A stretch of DNA of 64,000 nt from Salmonirosea aquatica. GTDB taxonomy: Bacteria; Bacteroidota; Bacteroidia; Cytophagales; Spirosomataceae. The stretch spans positions 124,001-188,000 of the forward strand of contig NZ_WHLY01000004.1 in NCBI RefSeq assembly GCF_009296315.1, read 5' to 3'. The number at the start of each line of letters is the position of its first letter. The stretch's first letter is position 1. Positions 1 to 7,866 of this stretch are shown one piece after another. A model generated the notes under the pieces. That model was not told the DNA's origin, made no database searches, and saw only the letters and a program-made list of their open reading frames with translations. The position numbers and the translations under genes are program-made.

Positions 1-90
1 AAAACGAGGATTTTATGGTCCAACTCGGCCAAAGTGCCAATCAACTAAAATACAGTCTTTAAGTTTCATCATTTATAGAATCTAGCCAAA

Positions 91-133
91 GTGCAAGGCC
101 CAGCCTTCTCTTGTGAGGGGCCGGGCCTTGCAC
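91..133. terminator. bidirectional hairpin terminator
   Basis: A perfect 11-bp inverted repeat, GTGCAAGGCCC at 91-101 and GGGCCTTGCAC at 123-133, encloses a loop that can itself pair in part (CCTTCTC with GAGGGG). It lies about 85 bp past the stop codon of the minus-strand lipoprotein gene and is followed on the minus strand by TTTGG. It most likely ends that transcript and perhaps also one arriving from the left. Confidence 0.6.
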
Positions 134-217
134 TATTTAAGGAATTGTCAAATACCTAGTCTTACGTAAAGTGAATATTATAAGAATAGCGATTGTCCGT
201 ACCAAGATCAATCGGTA

Positions 218-871
218 TCACAAGTTAGGCTGCGTTTTGATGCGAAACTTGCCCTTAATTTTTTTGTCACCCGACATCCACCCGTCAAAAGAACCTTCTA
301 TCCAAATCAAGGGATAAAGTAATTGAGAATTCGTCAAGGTGTCATAATAGACTTTACTGATTGTAAAAGAGCGAGTCTTACTATCTTGTTCAGTCAAGGT
401 TGAGTTACCCAATCCACTACCATCATCTGCCCATTTTACGATTTCAATCACAGCACCCCTGCTACTAGTTAAATGATAGCTTTTATCTTGGAATAAGAAG
501 TCGTACGGTCCTGATTTTAGTAGTTTAGTGGAATTGCCTTGATTGAGTAGCCACTCCTGCCGGGTAAAATGAAGCATAATGGTCCACTGAGTTTTTGTTA
601 GTGAGTCACCAAGGGTCTCACCTAATCCAATTACAGCTGTACCTAGTTTAGCGGCTACTGTATCACTTGAACGGTTAGTAAATGAGATGCCAAGTGATTT
701 GACACCGTTCTGATTCTCAATGAAGTCAAAACGTTCCCCATCATATTCAGCTGAAATAAATGAAAGCCCTTCCGGTGGCTCTGTAAATTCAGGTTCCATT
801 GGCTCCATTTGATTGGTGGAATCATTACAACCTACTAATAGAAGGGCCAAAATTATGAGTAAATTTTTCAT
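218..871 (-). CDS. hypothetical lipoprotein
   Basis: I do not recognise the family. The start was set at the ATG at 871 because it gives a short type II signal peptide, MKNLLIILALLLVGC, with an LVGC lipobox; the longer open frame begins with GTG and would bury the signal. The mature protein has an acidic, proline-rich linker (residues ~18-33), then about 180 residues of alternating beta-like segments that could be a small beta-sandwich domain. It is probably anchored to the periplasmic side of the outer membrane or exposed at the surface. A strong hairpin lies downstream and no operon partner is visible. Confidence 0.6.
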   Translation of the reverse strand: MKNLLIILALLLVGCNDSTNQMEPMEPEFTEPPEGLSFISAEYDGERFDFIENQNGVKSLGISFTNRSSDTVAAKLGTAVIGLGETLGDSLTKTQWTIMLHFTRQEWLLNQGNSTKLLKSGPYDFLFQDKSYHLTSSRGAVIEIVKWADDGSGLGNSTLTEQDSKTRSFTISKVYYDTLTNSQLLYPLIWIEGSFDGWMSGDKKIKGKFRIKTQPNL

Positions 872-1008
872 AGTTTCCAAACTGTTTTGTAAGTGAAAAT
901 ATGTCAAGCTACTATCGTTTTTTGCCAGTAATATAACGCAAAAGCCAATCACCACAAAGTTTTTTGTCCGATTATTATCAGCTCTAAATTAGGACCAAAA
1001 ATCTATCA

Positions 1009-1458
1009 ATGAGCTTTATAGAGTGGTTCCTTGAACCAGCCAATCCTGGTCCAATAGGCAAGTTAGGACTAAATTCTCCCGAGTCGGATGACGATGATGA
1101 CAAGCCACCTAGAAAATGGCTTATTTGGTTAGCGGTTGTAGTCGGTTTGATTTTATTTGGTGTTGGTCTCTTTTGGGCGTTCCAAGATCTGTCTCATAGA
1201 GCGGCCCTGCCAATAATTTCCAGACTATGTTATTTAGCCCTTTACATACTAATAGGCCATCTAATTACTGCTAAGCCTAATTATACCAACGTTGGATGGG
1301 TGGGAGGTCTGATTGACAACCCATTCCGTATATCCGACGATTACAATCGATGGTTAGTATTCATAAAAGCTATTTTACTGCCAGGAAAGCTAATAGCTTA
1401 CAGTCTAATAATGAGTTGGCATCTAAGCAAACATCTCTATAATAAGCTCAACAAGTAG
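1009..1458 (+). CDS. hypothetical membrane protein
   Basis: A 149-residue protein with an acidic cytoplasmic-looking N-terminus (a DDDDD run at about residues 27-31), then hydrophobic spans at about 38-58 (WLIWLAVVVGLILFGVGLFW), 69-86 and possibly 119-135, and a basic C-terminus. There is no signal peptide and no catalytic motif I recognise. It stands alone on the plus strand, divergent from the lipoprotein on its left and converging with the lipoprotein on its right. Function unknown; ATG start with an AT-rich leader. Confidence 0.5.
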   Translation: MSFIEWFLEPANPGPIGKLGLNSPESDDDDDKPPRKWLIWLAVVVGLILFGVGLFWAFQDLSHRAALPIISRLCYLALYILIGHLITAKPNYTNVGWVGGLIDNPFRISDDYNRWLVFIKAILLPGKLIAYSLIMSWHLSKHLYNKLNK

Positions 1459-1542
1459 CCCTATAAGCGTGATTCTGTTCGAGACTCTTCCAGAAGCGAA
1501 GTGAAAAGCAGATAATTCAGGTTCCTAGGATTTGTATAAAAA

Positions 1543-1944
1543 TCAGTAGCGGCAAGGGCCTAGATCAGGATGAATACGATCACTCAATGAATCAGCATAT
1601 AAAATACCTTTCTTCGCGGCCACCAAGTCCTCTAAAACGGCTCGATCGACATTTACCCAGACGCAACAAGGCCCGCTGTAGACATCATTCTCAACGCCTA
1701 AGCGACCTAACTTTTTATCATACCAAATTGCATACCTTAACTCCCTCTCCTTTTCAGGAAACTGATAAAGTAGTTTATAGTCCCCGCTGTAAAGGTCGTC
1801 ATACTCACCTAGCAGATGCTCCAGCATTTTTTGTTCAGCTGTAAGACGATCCGGAAATTCATCCATCGAATGATAACCTCCCAAATAACAACTGGAGGTG
1901 AATAATACCAGTAGCAATAGGCTAGAACAACGAGTGGGTACCAT
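1543..1944 (-). CDS. hypothetical small lipoprotein
   Basis: A 133-residue protein starting at an ATG with a hydrophobic signal and a lipobox-like stretch (LFTSSC, Cys at about 19). The mature part is charged and contains a CC pair near residue 92 and a final Cys. No known family was recognised. It is followed on the minus strand by the hypothetical membrane gene in opposite orientation, so it is probably monocistronic. A plus-strand open frame across it is only its shadow. Confidence 0.5.
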   Translation of the reverse strand: MVPTRCSSLLLLVLFTSSCYLGGYHSMDEFPDRLTAEQKMLEHLLGEYDDLYSGDYKLLYQFPEKERELRYAIWYDKKLGRLGVENDVYSGPCCVWVNVDRAVLEDLVAAKKGILYADSLSDRIHPDLGPCRY

Positions 1945-2009
1945 ATTTTATAAGTAAATAGTATGTTGAAGCCATCAAAGTGGTTTGCACTCTTTCCTAA
2001 AGCTATTCT

Positions 2010-2642
2010 TTAGTAGGTGCAGCGTAACATACGCTCACGCTTGTCATTGCCCAAGTACACTTGAAAACCAAAACCAATTCTCAATATATCACGACGACCG
2101 TAACTCAGACCCGGTTGAGTTTCGAAATCAAGTCCCTTACTGAAAGCAGTATAATTAGCCAATACATCAAAGCTCACCGCAGGATTCAGAAAGAAAGCTA
2201 CACCAGCCGTCGCTCCGTATAAGAAGCCGCTATCTGTCTGCACATCATCATAATTGTCAGCAGGACTAACCAGCCGATCGTGGTCAATGCGCCAACCGGC
2301 CGACAAACTTCCGAAGGGCTTAACCGTTACATTACTGCCCAAATAGTAGCGCACGAAGGGAGAGACACCGAACTTTGTATTGGAATTGATATACATATCC
2401 TCTTTGAGATATGCATACTGAAAAGGAAGTTCTAGCCCTACCACTAAATTCGTACGGATGAATCGACCCAAGGCAGGTTGGAGGATAAGCGTTCTGATGG
2501 GTCGGCTATTGTCATTTAAGCTAAAATGACCAACGCTGGTGCCAACCAGGTAGGTGCCGGACTCGATTTGGGCATTCGCCACTGAGGTCAAATTGAGTAA
2601 GACTGCTACCGTCAGCCAGTAAGCGGAGTGGGTTGGTTTCAT
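2010..2642 (-). CDS. outer-membrane beta-barrel protein
   Basis: A 210-residue protein with an N-terminal signal ending near ANAQ (about residue 24), followed by alternating amphipathic strands with many aromatic and Gly residues and a C-terminal strand around GFGFQVYLG, typical of small porin-fold (OmpW/OmpA-barrel-like) Bacteroidota proteins. It is clearly paralogous to the next gene upstream: both share a GT-HLVG/GTYLVGTSVG opening, an L.PA.G.F...NL..GLELPF..... block, a PFVRYYLG strand and a G...GVAFFLNP/NG.VS.D block. The pair looks like a tandem duplication. Function beyond the barrel fold is unknown. Confidence 0.65.
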   Translation of the reverse strand: MKPTHSAYWLTVAVLLNLTSVANAQIESGTYLVGTSVGHFSLNDNSRPIRTLILQPALGRFIRTNLVVGLELPFQYAYLKEDMYINSNTKFGVSPFVRYYLGSNVTVKPFGSLSAGWRIDHDRLVSPADNYDDVQTDSGFLYGATAGVAFFLNPAVSFDVLANYTAFSKGLDFETQPGLSYGRRDILRIGFGFQVYLGNDKRERMLRCTY

Positions 2643-2714
2643 GGAGCAGATGGAAAAAAGATGAACATAGTTGACTCAACTTTGGGTGAGCCCTAGCCAT
2701 ACAGGGAGCAGTCG

Positions 2715-3368
2715 TTACCGTCTGTTTTTACCTAAATAAATCTGAAAACCTAGGTTAGCCGCCAGCCTATTTGCCTGGTCGTAACCCAGTGCGTTATCCC
2801 TGGCATAAAAATCGTCCACAGCTTCTTTATTTGTTTCCGTGTAGCTCAGTGAGAGATCCAGGCTCACCCAACCATTTAAGAAAAAGGCTACCCCTCCTCT
2901 CGCCCCGTACAACAGATCAGTGTAAGACACGGTTTCAGTCTTGCCGGGAACGGGTATATATCGGCGGGTGGAAATATAACGTGGGCCTGCCAATACGCTA
3001 AGAAAGGGCTTGACCCGCCCCTGACCAATGTAATAGCGCACAAAGGGGGTCAGGGCAATATGGGTGGCTCGATTTAAGGGTTGGGTATTACGCGAATAAT
3101 AAAAGGGTAGCTCAAGCCCGAAGGCTAAATTGGAGCTTACAAACTTGCCATAAGCTGGACTCAAGGTCATGAAGGAAGCTCGGTTGTCTCGAAGGGAAAA
3201 GTTCAACTCCCCCACTTGCATGCCCACTAAATGCTTCCCATTTAGGGTTTGTGCCCAGGCGGGAAAATCTCCGCTTAGTAGACCTACGATTAAAAGGAAA
3301 CCAATCTTCTGGACTGGATATCTCAGACAATAAATAGGAACAGATAACAAACTCGAAAGAGAAGTCAT
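2715..3368 (-). CDS. outer-membrane beta-barrel protein, paralogue
   Basis: A 217-residue paralogue of the gene 70 bp downstream, with the same order of blocks (HLVGMQVGEL near 46, NLAFGLELPF near 81, PFVRYYIG near 107, GVAFFLNGWVSLDLSLSYTE near 153, LGFQIYLGKN at the end). The hydrophobic signal is preceded by an unusually long N-terminus; cleavage is likely after PAWAQ (about residue 40). The two genes are co-directional and closely spaced, so they are probably co-transcribed. They may encode alternative small porins or adhesin-like barrels; no ligand can be inferred. Confidence 0.65.
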   Translation of the reverse strand: MTSLSSLLSVPIYCLRYPVQKIGFLLIVGLLSGDFPAWAQTLNGKHLVGMQVGELNFSLRDNRASFMTLSPAYGKFVSSNLAFGLELPFYYSRNTQPLNRATHIALTPFVRYYIGQGRVKPFLSVLAGPRYISTRRYIPVPGKTETVSYTDLLYGARGGVAFFLNGWVSLDLSLSYTETNKEAVDDFYARDNALGYDQANRLAANLGFQIYLGKNRR

Positions 3369-3707
3369 AAACTGGAAGTAGAAATGGGCAAATTCATGTT
3401 ATTCGTTTCAAAACAAAGCTTTCTTTTTTTACCAAACCATACTAGTTTACCTACGGTCAATCAATCTTATTATTGTCTACCCTAGGAGACTAAGCAAACT
3501 GGTACGTCAAATCGGTCGATAAATCAATAAAAATATCCGCAGTTTCGCCTACGGCCAGTTTACCCAGACCCATCTATCAGCCGCACCGGTTGATATCCAA
3601 AACCAGATATACCACCTAATTTAGAGGGCCGAAGGGGTTGCTAACCGGATGCCCGAGCAGGGTAAACAAGCGTTTCGGAAACGACTATTTGCATAATGGG
3701 GAAGACA
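3369..3707. other. intergenic stretch with a gene-end relic
   Basis: No complete gene is visible. On the minus strand an open stretch ending at the stop codon at 3490-3492 reads like the C-terminus of a decayed protein (GLGKLAVGETADIF... to TYQFA). The frame breaks just upstream, around 3575. Nothing else is supported here. Confidence 0.3.
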
Positions 3708-4445
3708 TCACGGCAGCGGATTCTTTGAAATATAGACGACCCCTCTACCTTCCTTGCTGTTACAAAACGAAAAGGGCTCACCGGTTTTGCCGCCACGTCC
3801 ACAGACGGCATCAGTCCCAGCAATGTAAAGGCGTTGCTTACTGTCCAAATACAAACTGCGCAACTGATGAAGTTGGGGGAGGTCAATCCTGCGTCCATCT
3901 GACGTAATGACGCCAGGGGTCTCAAAACGACCAGAGGTTGCCGTTGGACTATCCATGAAAACTTGATTGATTTTGTAGGAGGTACCATTCGGCGTTATAA
4001 CCGGATTGGCGTAAAGTTGCTGATGTGTGACAGGGCCGATAGTAGACCATAGGTCGAAAAAGGGATTGACCTTTCGGTACGGCGTCCAGCTTTTTCCGTC
4101 GTCAACGCTATATTTTCCCGCGTTGACAAGGACCTGACTGTCTTGTCCGGTCAATAGCCCATTCATGGCAAACAGTGTATCCCTATATTCAATTATACCA
4201 AATATACCGCTTTGCTGAGCATCGACTTCCTGCCAGTTTTTGCCTTGATCGGTTGAGCGGAAAATGTTGAAAGTAGTGGCTATCAGAAGGGTTTTATCTC
4301 GGTCCCCCCATACGCCCTGTATATCTTTGTCGATGGGTGATTTGAGCGTGTACCAATCTTGATACTCCGGTTCTACCGTGTCCAGTTCTGCCTTCTTACA
4401 GGATAGCACCCCAAGCAGAAGCAGGAGACAAAGCGCAGTTTTCAT
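3708..4445 (-). CDS. lipoprotein with BNR/sialidase-like repeats
   Basis: The start was chosen at the ATG at 4445, giving the signal MKTALCLLLLLGVLSC with a VLSC lipobox; a start five codons upstream is also possible. The mature part carries repeated patterns of the BNR / WD40-like photosystem-stability type, such as STDQGKNWQEV and SVDDGKSWTPY (Asp-box S-x-D-x-G-x-x-W). That suggests an extracellular or periplasmic beta-propeller of fewer blades than usual (245 residues). Catalytic residues of true sialidases are not evident, so a binding or structural role is as likely as an enzymatic one. It stands alone. Confidence 0.55.
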   Translation of the reverse strand: MKTALCLLLLLGVLSCKKAELDTVEPEYQDWYTLKSPIDKDIQGVWGDRDKTLLIATTFNIFRSTDQGKNWQEVDAQQSGIFGIIEYRDTLFAMNGLLTGQDSQVLVNAGKYSVDDGKSWTPYRKVNPFFDLWSTIGPVTHQQLYANPVITPNGTSYKINQVFMDSPTATSGRFETPGVITSDGRRIDLPQLHQLRSLYLDSKQRLYIAGTDAVCGRGGKTGEPFSFCNSKEGRGVVYISKNPLP

Positions 4446-4823
4446 GGCAATCAGGTTCACGTATTGAGTAAGTCAAAGTTACAGAAACCGATTTGAAGTC
4501 AGAATAGATGCGGAGATAATTGTTGCATCACAGGCGGGGCGGGTGTGTTCTGTGGAGGTAGTACGTTGACTGCTTTCCGTGGTTTACTCAAAAACTAGCA
4601 CAAGCTAGCATGCCCATTTATACAATAGACATGATGGATGCCGACCCTATTCGCCTTCTGCGCGTGCTGATGGATCCGCTTTGGGTATGAGGAAACCTAA
4701 AAAGACAGCTTTCGACAGAGGATTACGTCGATTGACCCAAAAAAAAAGTACAACATCTGGCTCTTCGTGAAAGTGAGCCGGATATCATACTTTTTGGAGA
4801 ATTACTTTATGATTGATCTCACA
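4446..4823. other. intergenic stretch
   Basis: Apart from the hairpin at 4739-4796, the only open frame is a 26-codon one on the plus strand beginning near 4611 (MPIYTIDMMDADPIRLLRV...). It has no recognisable homology and is probably a relic or chance. Confidence 0.3.
4739..4796 (-). terminator. hairpin terminator for the 4824-5465 gene
   Basis: An imperfect inverted repeat of about 21 bp pairs GTACAACATCTGGCTC on the left with GAGCCGGATATCATAC on the right around the loop TTCGTGAAAGT. Read on the minus strand, the stem is followed by a run of eight or more T residues, the layout of an intrinsic terminator just downstream of the gene ending at 4824. Confidence 0.55.
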
Positions 4824-5465
4824 CTATTTACTAAACGAGGAATTGTTATACATCTCACTTCTAATTTCTTTTAGCTCCGTAGAGGGGAATTTTCGGGAAC
4901 TGATGCTAATAATATGGCCATGTCCATCGGTGACTTCAACTCCGCCTACAAAACTTCCATCACAGTTGAAACTTAACATTAGCCCTGAGTAAGCCCCTCT
5001 CTGCTTTGCGCATTCTAATAAGCTTTGACGTGTATACATTCTGCTTTTGGTAAACTCTTCAAAGGGAAGATACTCAGAAATATGCGACAAGTATTCATTG
5101 TTGTTCTTTCCTATAATGAAATACCACTCAGCCTGTGACTGGTCTAACTTAACCAATTCGTCGGGGTTAAAAAGACTTTTTATTGATGGTCCTCGATAGG
5201 TTCTTCTGAGGGGAACTTGGGTATAATGGCCGAAGTCTTCAGCTAACTCCCAGTTGAGTTGCTTTTTGGAAATATAACTTCCCTGACGATTATACTCGTG
5301 CTGAGATGACCAGCTTTGAGCTTCTTGAACTGTTATATCGTATGCTGGCGGCAAAAAGTAGACTAATGGTTTCGTTGCCTGTTGAAGGTTAGCATCTGGC
5401 GATATTTTCTGTACACAGCTTACTATGACTAAGCATAAACCGAATGATAGATTTCTGACAACCAT
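4824..5465 (-). CDS. hypothetical lipoprotein
   Basis: The ATG at 5465 gives a clean signal MVVRNLSFGLCLVIVSC with an IVSC lipobox; the longer open frame would need a TTG start that overlaps the stop of the small ORF upstream. The 213-residue protein has no recognised domain. Its C-terminal third has a short beta-rich patch (LMLSFNCDGSFVGGVEVTDG). It is probably co-transcribed with the 42-residue membrane peptide just upstream, and a strong terminator follows it. Confidence 0.5.
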   Translation of the reverse strand: MVVRNLSFGLCLVIVSCVQKISPDANLQQATKPLVYFLPPAYDITVQEAQSWSSQHEYNRQGSYISKKQLNWELAEDFGHYTQVPLRRTYRGPSIKSLFNPDELVKLDQSQAEWYFIIGKNNNEYLSHISEYLPFEEFTKSRMYTRQSLLECAKQRGAYSGLMLSFNCDGSFVGGVEVTDGHGHIISISSRKFPSTELKEIRSEMYNNSSFSK

Positions 5466-5500
5466 TTTTATTATATAAGTAAAGGTAATGTAAACCGAGA

Positions 5501-5629
5501 TCAATTACGCAAGTATTTGCGAAGGGCTTGAATGCCTAAAATGCCTAGTGTTATTCCAATTACATAAGCAATCAGTTTTAAAACCAAGAATAGCCAAGGT
5601 AGATAGAGAAAAGTAGGGTTTTGTAGCAT
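5501..5629 (-). CDS. 42-residue single-span membrane peptide
   Basis: ATG at 5629, stop at 5501-5503. The peptide has one long hydrophobic span (from FLYLPWLFLVLKLIAYVIGI onward) and a basic tail (RKYLRN), consistent with an N-out/C-in inner-membrane peptide. It sits directly upstream of the lipoprotein gene with its stop only 36 bp before that ATG, so the two are likely one transcript. No family recognised; the evidence is composition, topology and spacing only. It could be a leader peptide or a small toxin-like protein. Confidence 0.4.
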   Translation of the reverse strand: MLQNPTFLYLPWLFLVLKLIAYVIGITLGILGIQALRKYLRN

Positions 5630-5656
5630 AGGCCTTGTTGTATAATCTAATATATG

Positions 5657-5774
5657 TTGTGTAAGACAAAATTAGGTAAATGTCTTACAGGCTGTTAATC
5701 ATGTCTTACATTTTCGGTTTTTTGTCTTACATGCCCAAAAATTCACCAATTATGTGTCTTACACAATGTAAGGC
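5657..5774. repeat. array of TGTCTTACA repeats
   Basis: The 9-mer TGTCTTACA occurs in direct orientation at 5681, 5702, 5723 and 5755; the first three starts are exactly 21 bp apart. An inverted copy at 5657-5668 (TTGTGTAAGACA) is a perfect 12-bp inverted repeat of 5755-5766. A degenerate inverted copy TGTAAGGC lies at 5767-5774. Two-helical-turn spacing is what a repeated protein-binding site (iteron or operator array) would show. It lies between the small membrane ORF and the attC-like site. Confidence 0.6.
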
Positions 5775-5824
5775 ACCCTATGAAATATGAGAAAGTATTT
5801 TGTCATAAGGATAGTCGAATAAAA

Positions 5825-5965
5825 TAGCCGCTAACGATTCGGGGCTTGCCGAAGGCGGGGGTTTTTAGAACAAATGTTTAATAGCATTACAAGTGTTGAA
5901 CCTTGCACAAATGCTCAATCGGAGCACTTCATCCCCGCTTTTTGCAAACCGCATGTTAGCGGCTA
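5825..5965 (-). repeat. attC-like 141-bp palindrome
   Basis: The outer arms TAGCCGCTAAC (5825-5835) and GTTAGCGGCTA (5955-5965) are perfect inverted repeats. Inner arms of 18 bp, at about 5843-5860 and 5931-5950, pair at roughly 14 of 18 positions. This two-tier imperfect palindrome, with GTTAG/CTAAC cores at the ends, has the geometry and upper-limit length of integron attC sites. It sits 26 bp past the stop codon of the serine-hydrolase gene, the usual place for attC in a cassette. The cores deviate from the strict GTTRRRY consensus. Confidence 0.55.
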
Positions 5966-7023
5966 GCAATAGTCAATGGACTGTCCAAAAATTATTTCAC
6001 AACCTCGGAACATAATGGTTCTATTATATTCATATAAATATCAGGATGAATATTAGAGCAGAAGGTTAATACTTTTTGGTTTTGGCGATTGAGAAAAATG
6101 GAAGAGGAAGAACCTGCTGTTCCACCATTTATTTTTAGAATAGACTCCGTATCAGAGGATTTTACCAACACCCAACCAATTGCCGAATAAACTTCTGGTT
6201 TAGCCAAAACAGCATTAGAAACTTGCAGGTCAGTCGTTTTATTCTTCACATCTAAAGTCGCCATTGCAAATTTTGCTAAATCTTCGGATGTGGATATAAT
6301 ACCAATGCAACCATCAAGAATTCCGCCGTCCCAATATGGTGTATAATTCCCTTCTTTATCCAATCCATTAATCAATTTTGTAGAGATCCTATTAATGCTA
6401 AATACCGAATGCTGCATTTTCAATGGCTTGAAAATTTTCGTTTCAACTATTCCTGCAAAAGATTGTCCTTGAATCCTCGACATAATATAACTAAGCAAGC
6501 CAAAGCCTAAATTTGAATACATTACCCTTTCTCCAGGCTGTGATTCTATTTTAAGGTCATTTTTTAAATAGCTTATTAAATCTTCTTCATAATAATTACT
6601 AAAAGGGTTTTCTTTAATGAAATTTCTTCTATCGTCATAACCAATTGGCATTCTTGGAAGTCCAGAGGTATGCATACCTAATTGTTTCAACGTTATAGCT
6701 GGATTATCTTTCAGCTCAAAATGAAGGAAATATGAGATTGGGTCGTCAAGACTCACTGTACCTTCAACTACTAATTGAGCTAGTATATTCCCTGTAAAAG
6801 ATTTAGTAACAGAGCCTATTTCAAATGCTGATGTTTTATTCTTTGGATAAGAAATTTCTTCTCCTTCATTTTTTAATCCATAATAAGTTGCCGTATTATT
6901 TTCTGTCACAGAAATAGAGACTTCCGTGTGAACTGGCAAAATTTTAAGAATGGTGGTAATCTTATCTATAAACTCTTCAATACGTGTCATTTTAGGGTTT
7001 TGTTGTTTTTTGCTTGCCGCTAA
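5835..7023 (-). mobile_element. putative integron-type gene cassette
   Basis: On the minus strand the unit runs from a GTTAGCGGC core (plus-strand complement at 7016-7024) through one AT-rich gene to the attC-like palindrome and a second identical core (5827-5835). Cutting between G and TT of each core gives a circle of about 1189 bp carrying one gene and one attC, the structure of a mobile cassette. No integrase is present in the window. The gene is visibly richer in A+T than the genes after 7.8 kb. Confidence 0.45.
5992..6990 (-). CDS. serine hydrolase, class C beta-lactamase-like
   Basis: A 332-residue serine hydrolase of the beta-lactamase/transpeptidase-like superfamily. The SxxK nucleophile motif is SVTK (about residues 79-82), the second motif is YSN (about 158-160), and an HxG-equivalent position reads NGGTAG near 289. 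No signal peptide is visible, unlike most relatives, so it may act in the cytoplasm or rely on another export route. Substrate unknown; esterase or peptidase activity is as plausible as beta-lactam hydrolysis. It is AT-rich and bounded by matching cores, suggesting arrival as a cassette. Confidence 0.7.
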   Translation of the reverse strand: MTRIEEFIDKITTILKILPVHTEVSISVTENNTATYYGLKNEGEEISYPKNKTSAFEIGSVTKSFTGNILAQLVVEGTVSLDDPISYFLHFELKDNPAITLKQLGMHTSGLPRMPIGYDDRRNFIKENPFSNYYEEDLISYLKNDLKIESQPGERVMYSNLGFGLLSYIMSRIQGQSFAGIVETKIFKPLKMQHSVFSINRISTKLINGLDKEGNYTPYWDGGILDGCIGIISTSEDLAKFAMATLDVKNKTTDLQVSNAVLAKPEVYSAIGWVLVKSSDTESILKINGGTAGSSSSIFLNRQNQKVLTFCSNIHPDIYMNIIEPLCSEVVK

Positions 7024-7162
7024 CTTCTAAATATACGAAAGTTTTGTCGTGCTTTATGGCCTTTTGATAGGCCTCGTTTTGAATGGTCGGTGTTGGATGA
7101 TTTTCCTGCCCATGGATTGGATGGAGATACAACAGGCCCACGAATAATAGTAGCGACTTCAT
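6992..7162 (-). pseudogene. 5' fragment of a secreted-protein gene
   Basis: ATG at 7162 opens a frame with a clear signal peptide (MKSLLLFVGLLYLHPIHGQE) and about 25 mature residues. It then runs across the GTTAGCGGC core (read as Val-Ser-Gly) into the cassette leader and stops at 6992. It looks like the N-terminus of a gene truncated when the cassette inserted. The missing part is not recognisable on the other side of the cassette, so the lost family cannot be named. Confidence 0.4.
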
Positions 7163-7745
7163 AATACAACAGGTTTGGTTGATTGTCAGGCCAAAGTTGA
7201 TTCAATAGACCCCCAACCCGAAATGCATTCTGCCACTTACGTGATTTTGCCTGCAAAGTACCCCATTTGATCGGCATCTGATCTGTCAGGGTAAAACTTA
7301 AATATTTCGCATTGTATTGCCCTTGAACAGCTTGACACAAATCGTGTGTAGATCCGAATAGCAAGAGTTTCTATGAAAACTGCTGAGCAAAAGTGTGAGG
7401 CGGGGACACAACGCCGGAGAGTGGGAAAGAAGGAGCAGGCCCAGGGAAGTGAAGGGAATGAGGGGTTGGGGCGGGGGAATGCCGCACCGTGTTTTACAAA
7501 GGCCCGTTGGTACAATGCTACAGCCCCTGGCAGAATTGCCCCCTGTTTTATCAAGGATTGATCTTGATAGGTGTGGCGCTACGTTAGACCACCCCACAGA
7601 ACCAATCGGCTCCATCCGACCTTTACACCCTTTCGTTTAACCGTATCCGGCCTGCTGCCGGCCCCGGTGGGTCGCTGCCTGGCGAATCCCACCCCCGTAC
7701 CGCTCAGAACGAGATGCGCCCTATTGCCCGATGGCGGACGCAGCC
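7163..7745. other. non-coding stretch between accessory DNA and permease cluster
   Basis: Several overlapping open frames exist on both strands, but none has a convincing start, composition or homology. From 7380 to 7480 the plus strand is strikingly purine-rich (runs of GGGA/GAAG). Base composition changes from AT-rich to GC-rich near 7380-7600, marking the border between accessory DNA and the next module. Confidence 0.4.
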
Positions 7746-7770
7746 TGTCCGAAAGCGGACACCTGTCCGC
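7735..7770. promoter_or_regulatory. CGGAC/GTCCG operator-like cluster
   Basis: The palindrome TGTCCGAAAGCGGACA (7746-7761) is flanked by further half sites, GGCGGAC before it and TGTCCGCC after it. It lies about 100 bp upstream of the first permease start codon. It probably binds a dimeric regulator controlling the permease cluster; which one cannot be told. Confidence 0.4.
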
Positions 7771-7813
7771 CCCAACATGCCCTTAGCAGGGCGTGGCGCG
7801 GGTGCGGCGGGCA

Positions 7814-7828
7814 TGGCATAATGTTTGT
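7814..7828 (+). promoter_or_regulatory. possible sigma-54 (-24/-12) promoter
   Basis: TGGCATAATGTTTGT resembles the sigma-54 consensus TGGCAC-N5-TTGC in sequence and spacing, and lies about 40 bp before the permease-fragment ATG and 50 bp after the GTCCG palindrome, where an activator site would be expected. The last base of the -12 GC is not conserved, so this is tentative. Confidence 0.3.
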
Positions 7829-7866
7829 CTTCCAGGGAGGATAACCCTAATGGCGAATCGATTTCA

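Noticed and set aside
5657-5774. CRISPR array
   Set aside because: Repeat units are only 9 bp, spacers about 12 bp, one interval differs, and there are no cas genes.
7237-7640. Overlapping open frames of 60-105 codons on both strands
   Set aside because: No start context, domain or coding-like composition; the region is purine-skewed non-coding DNA.
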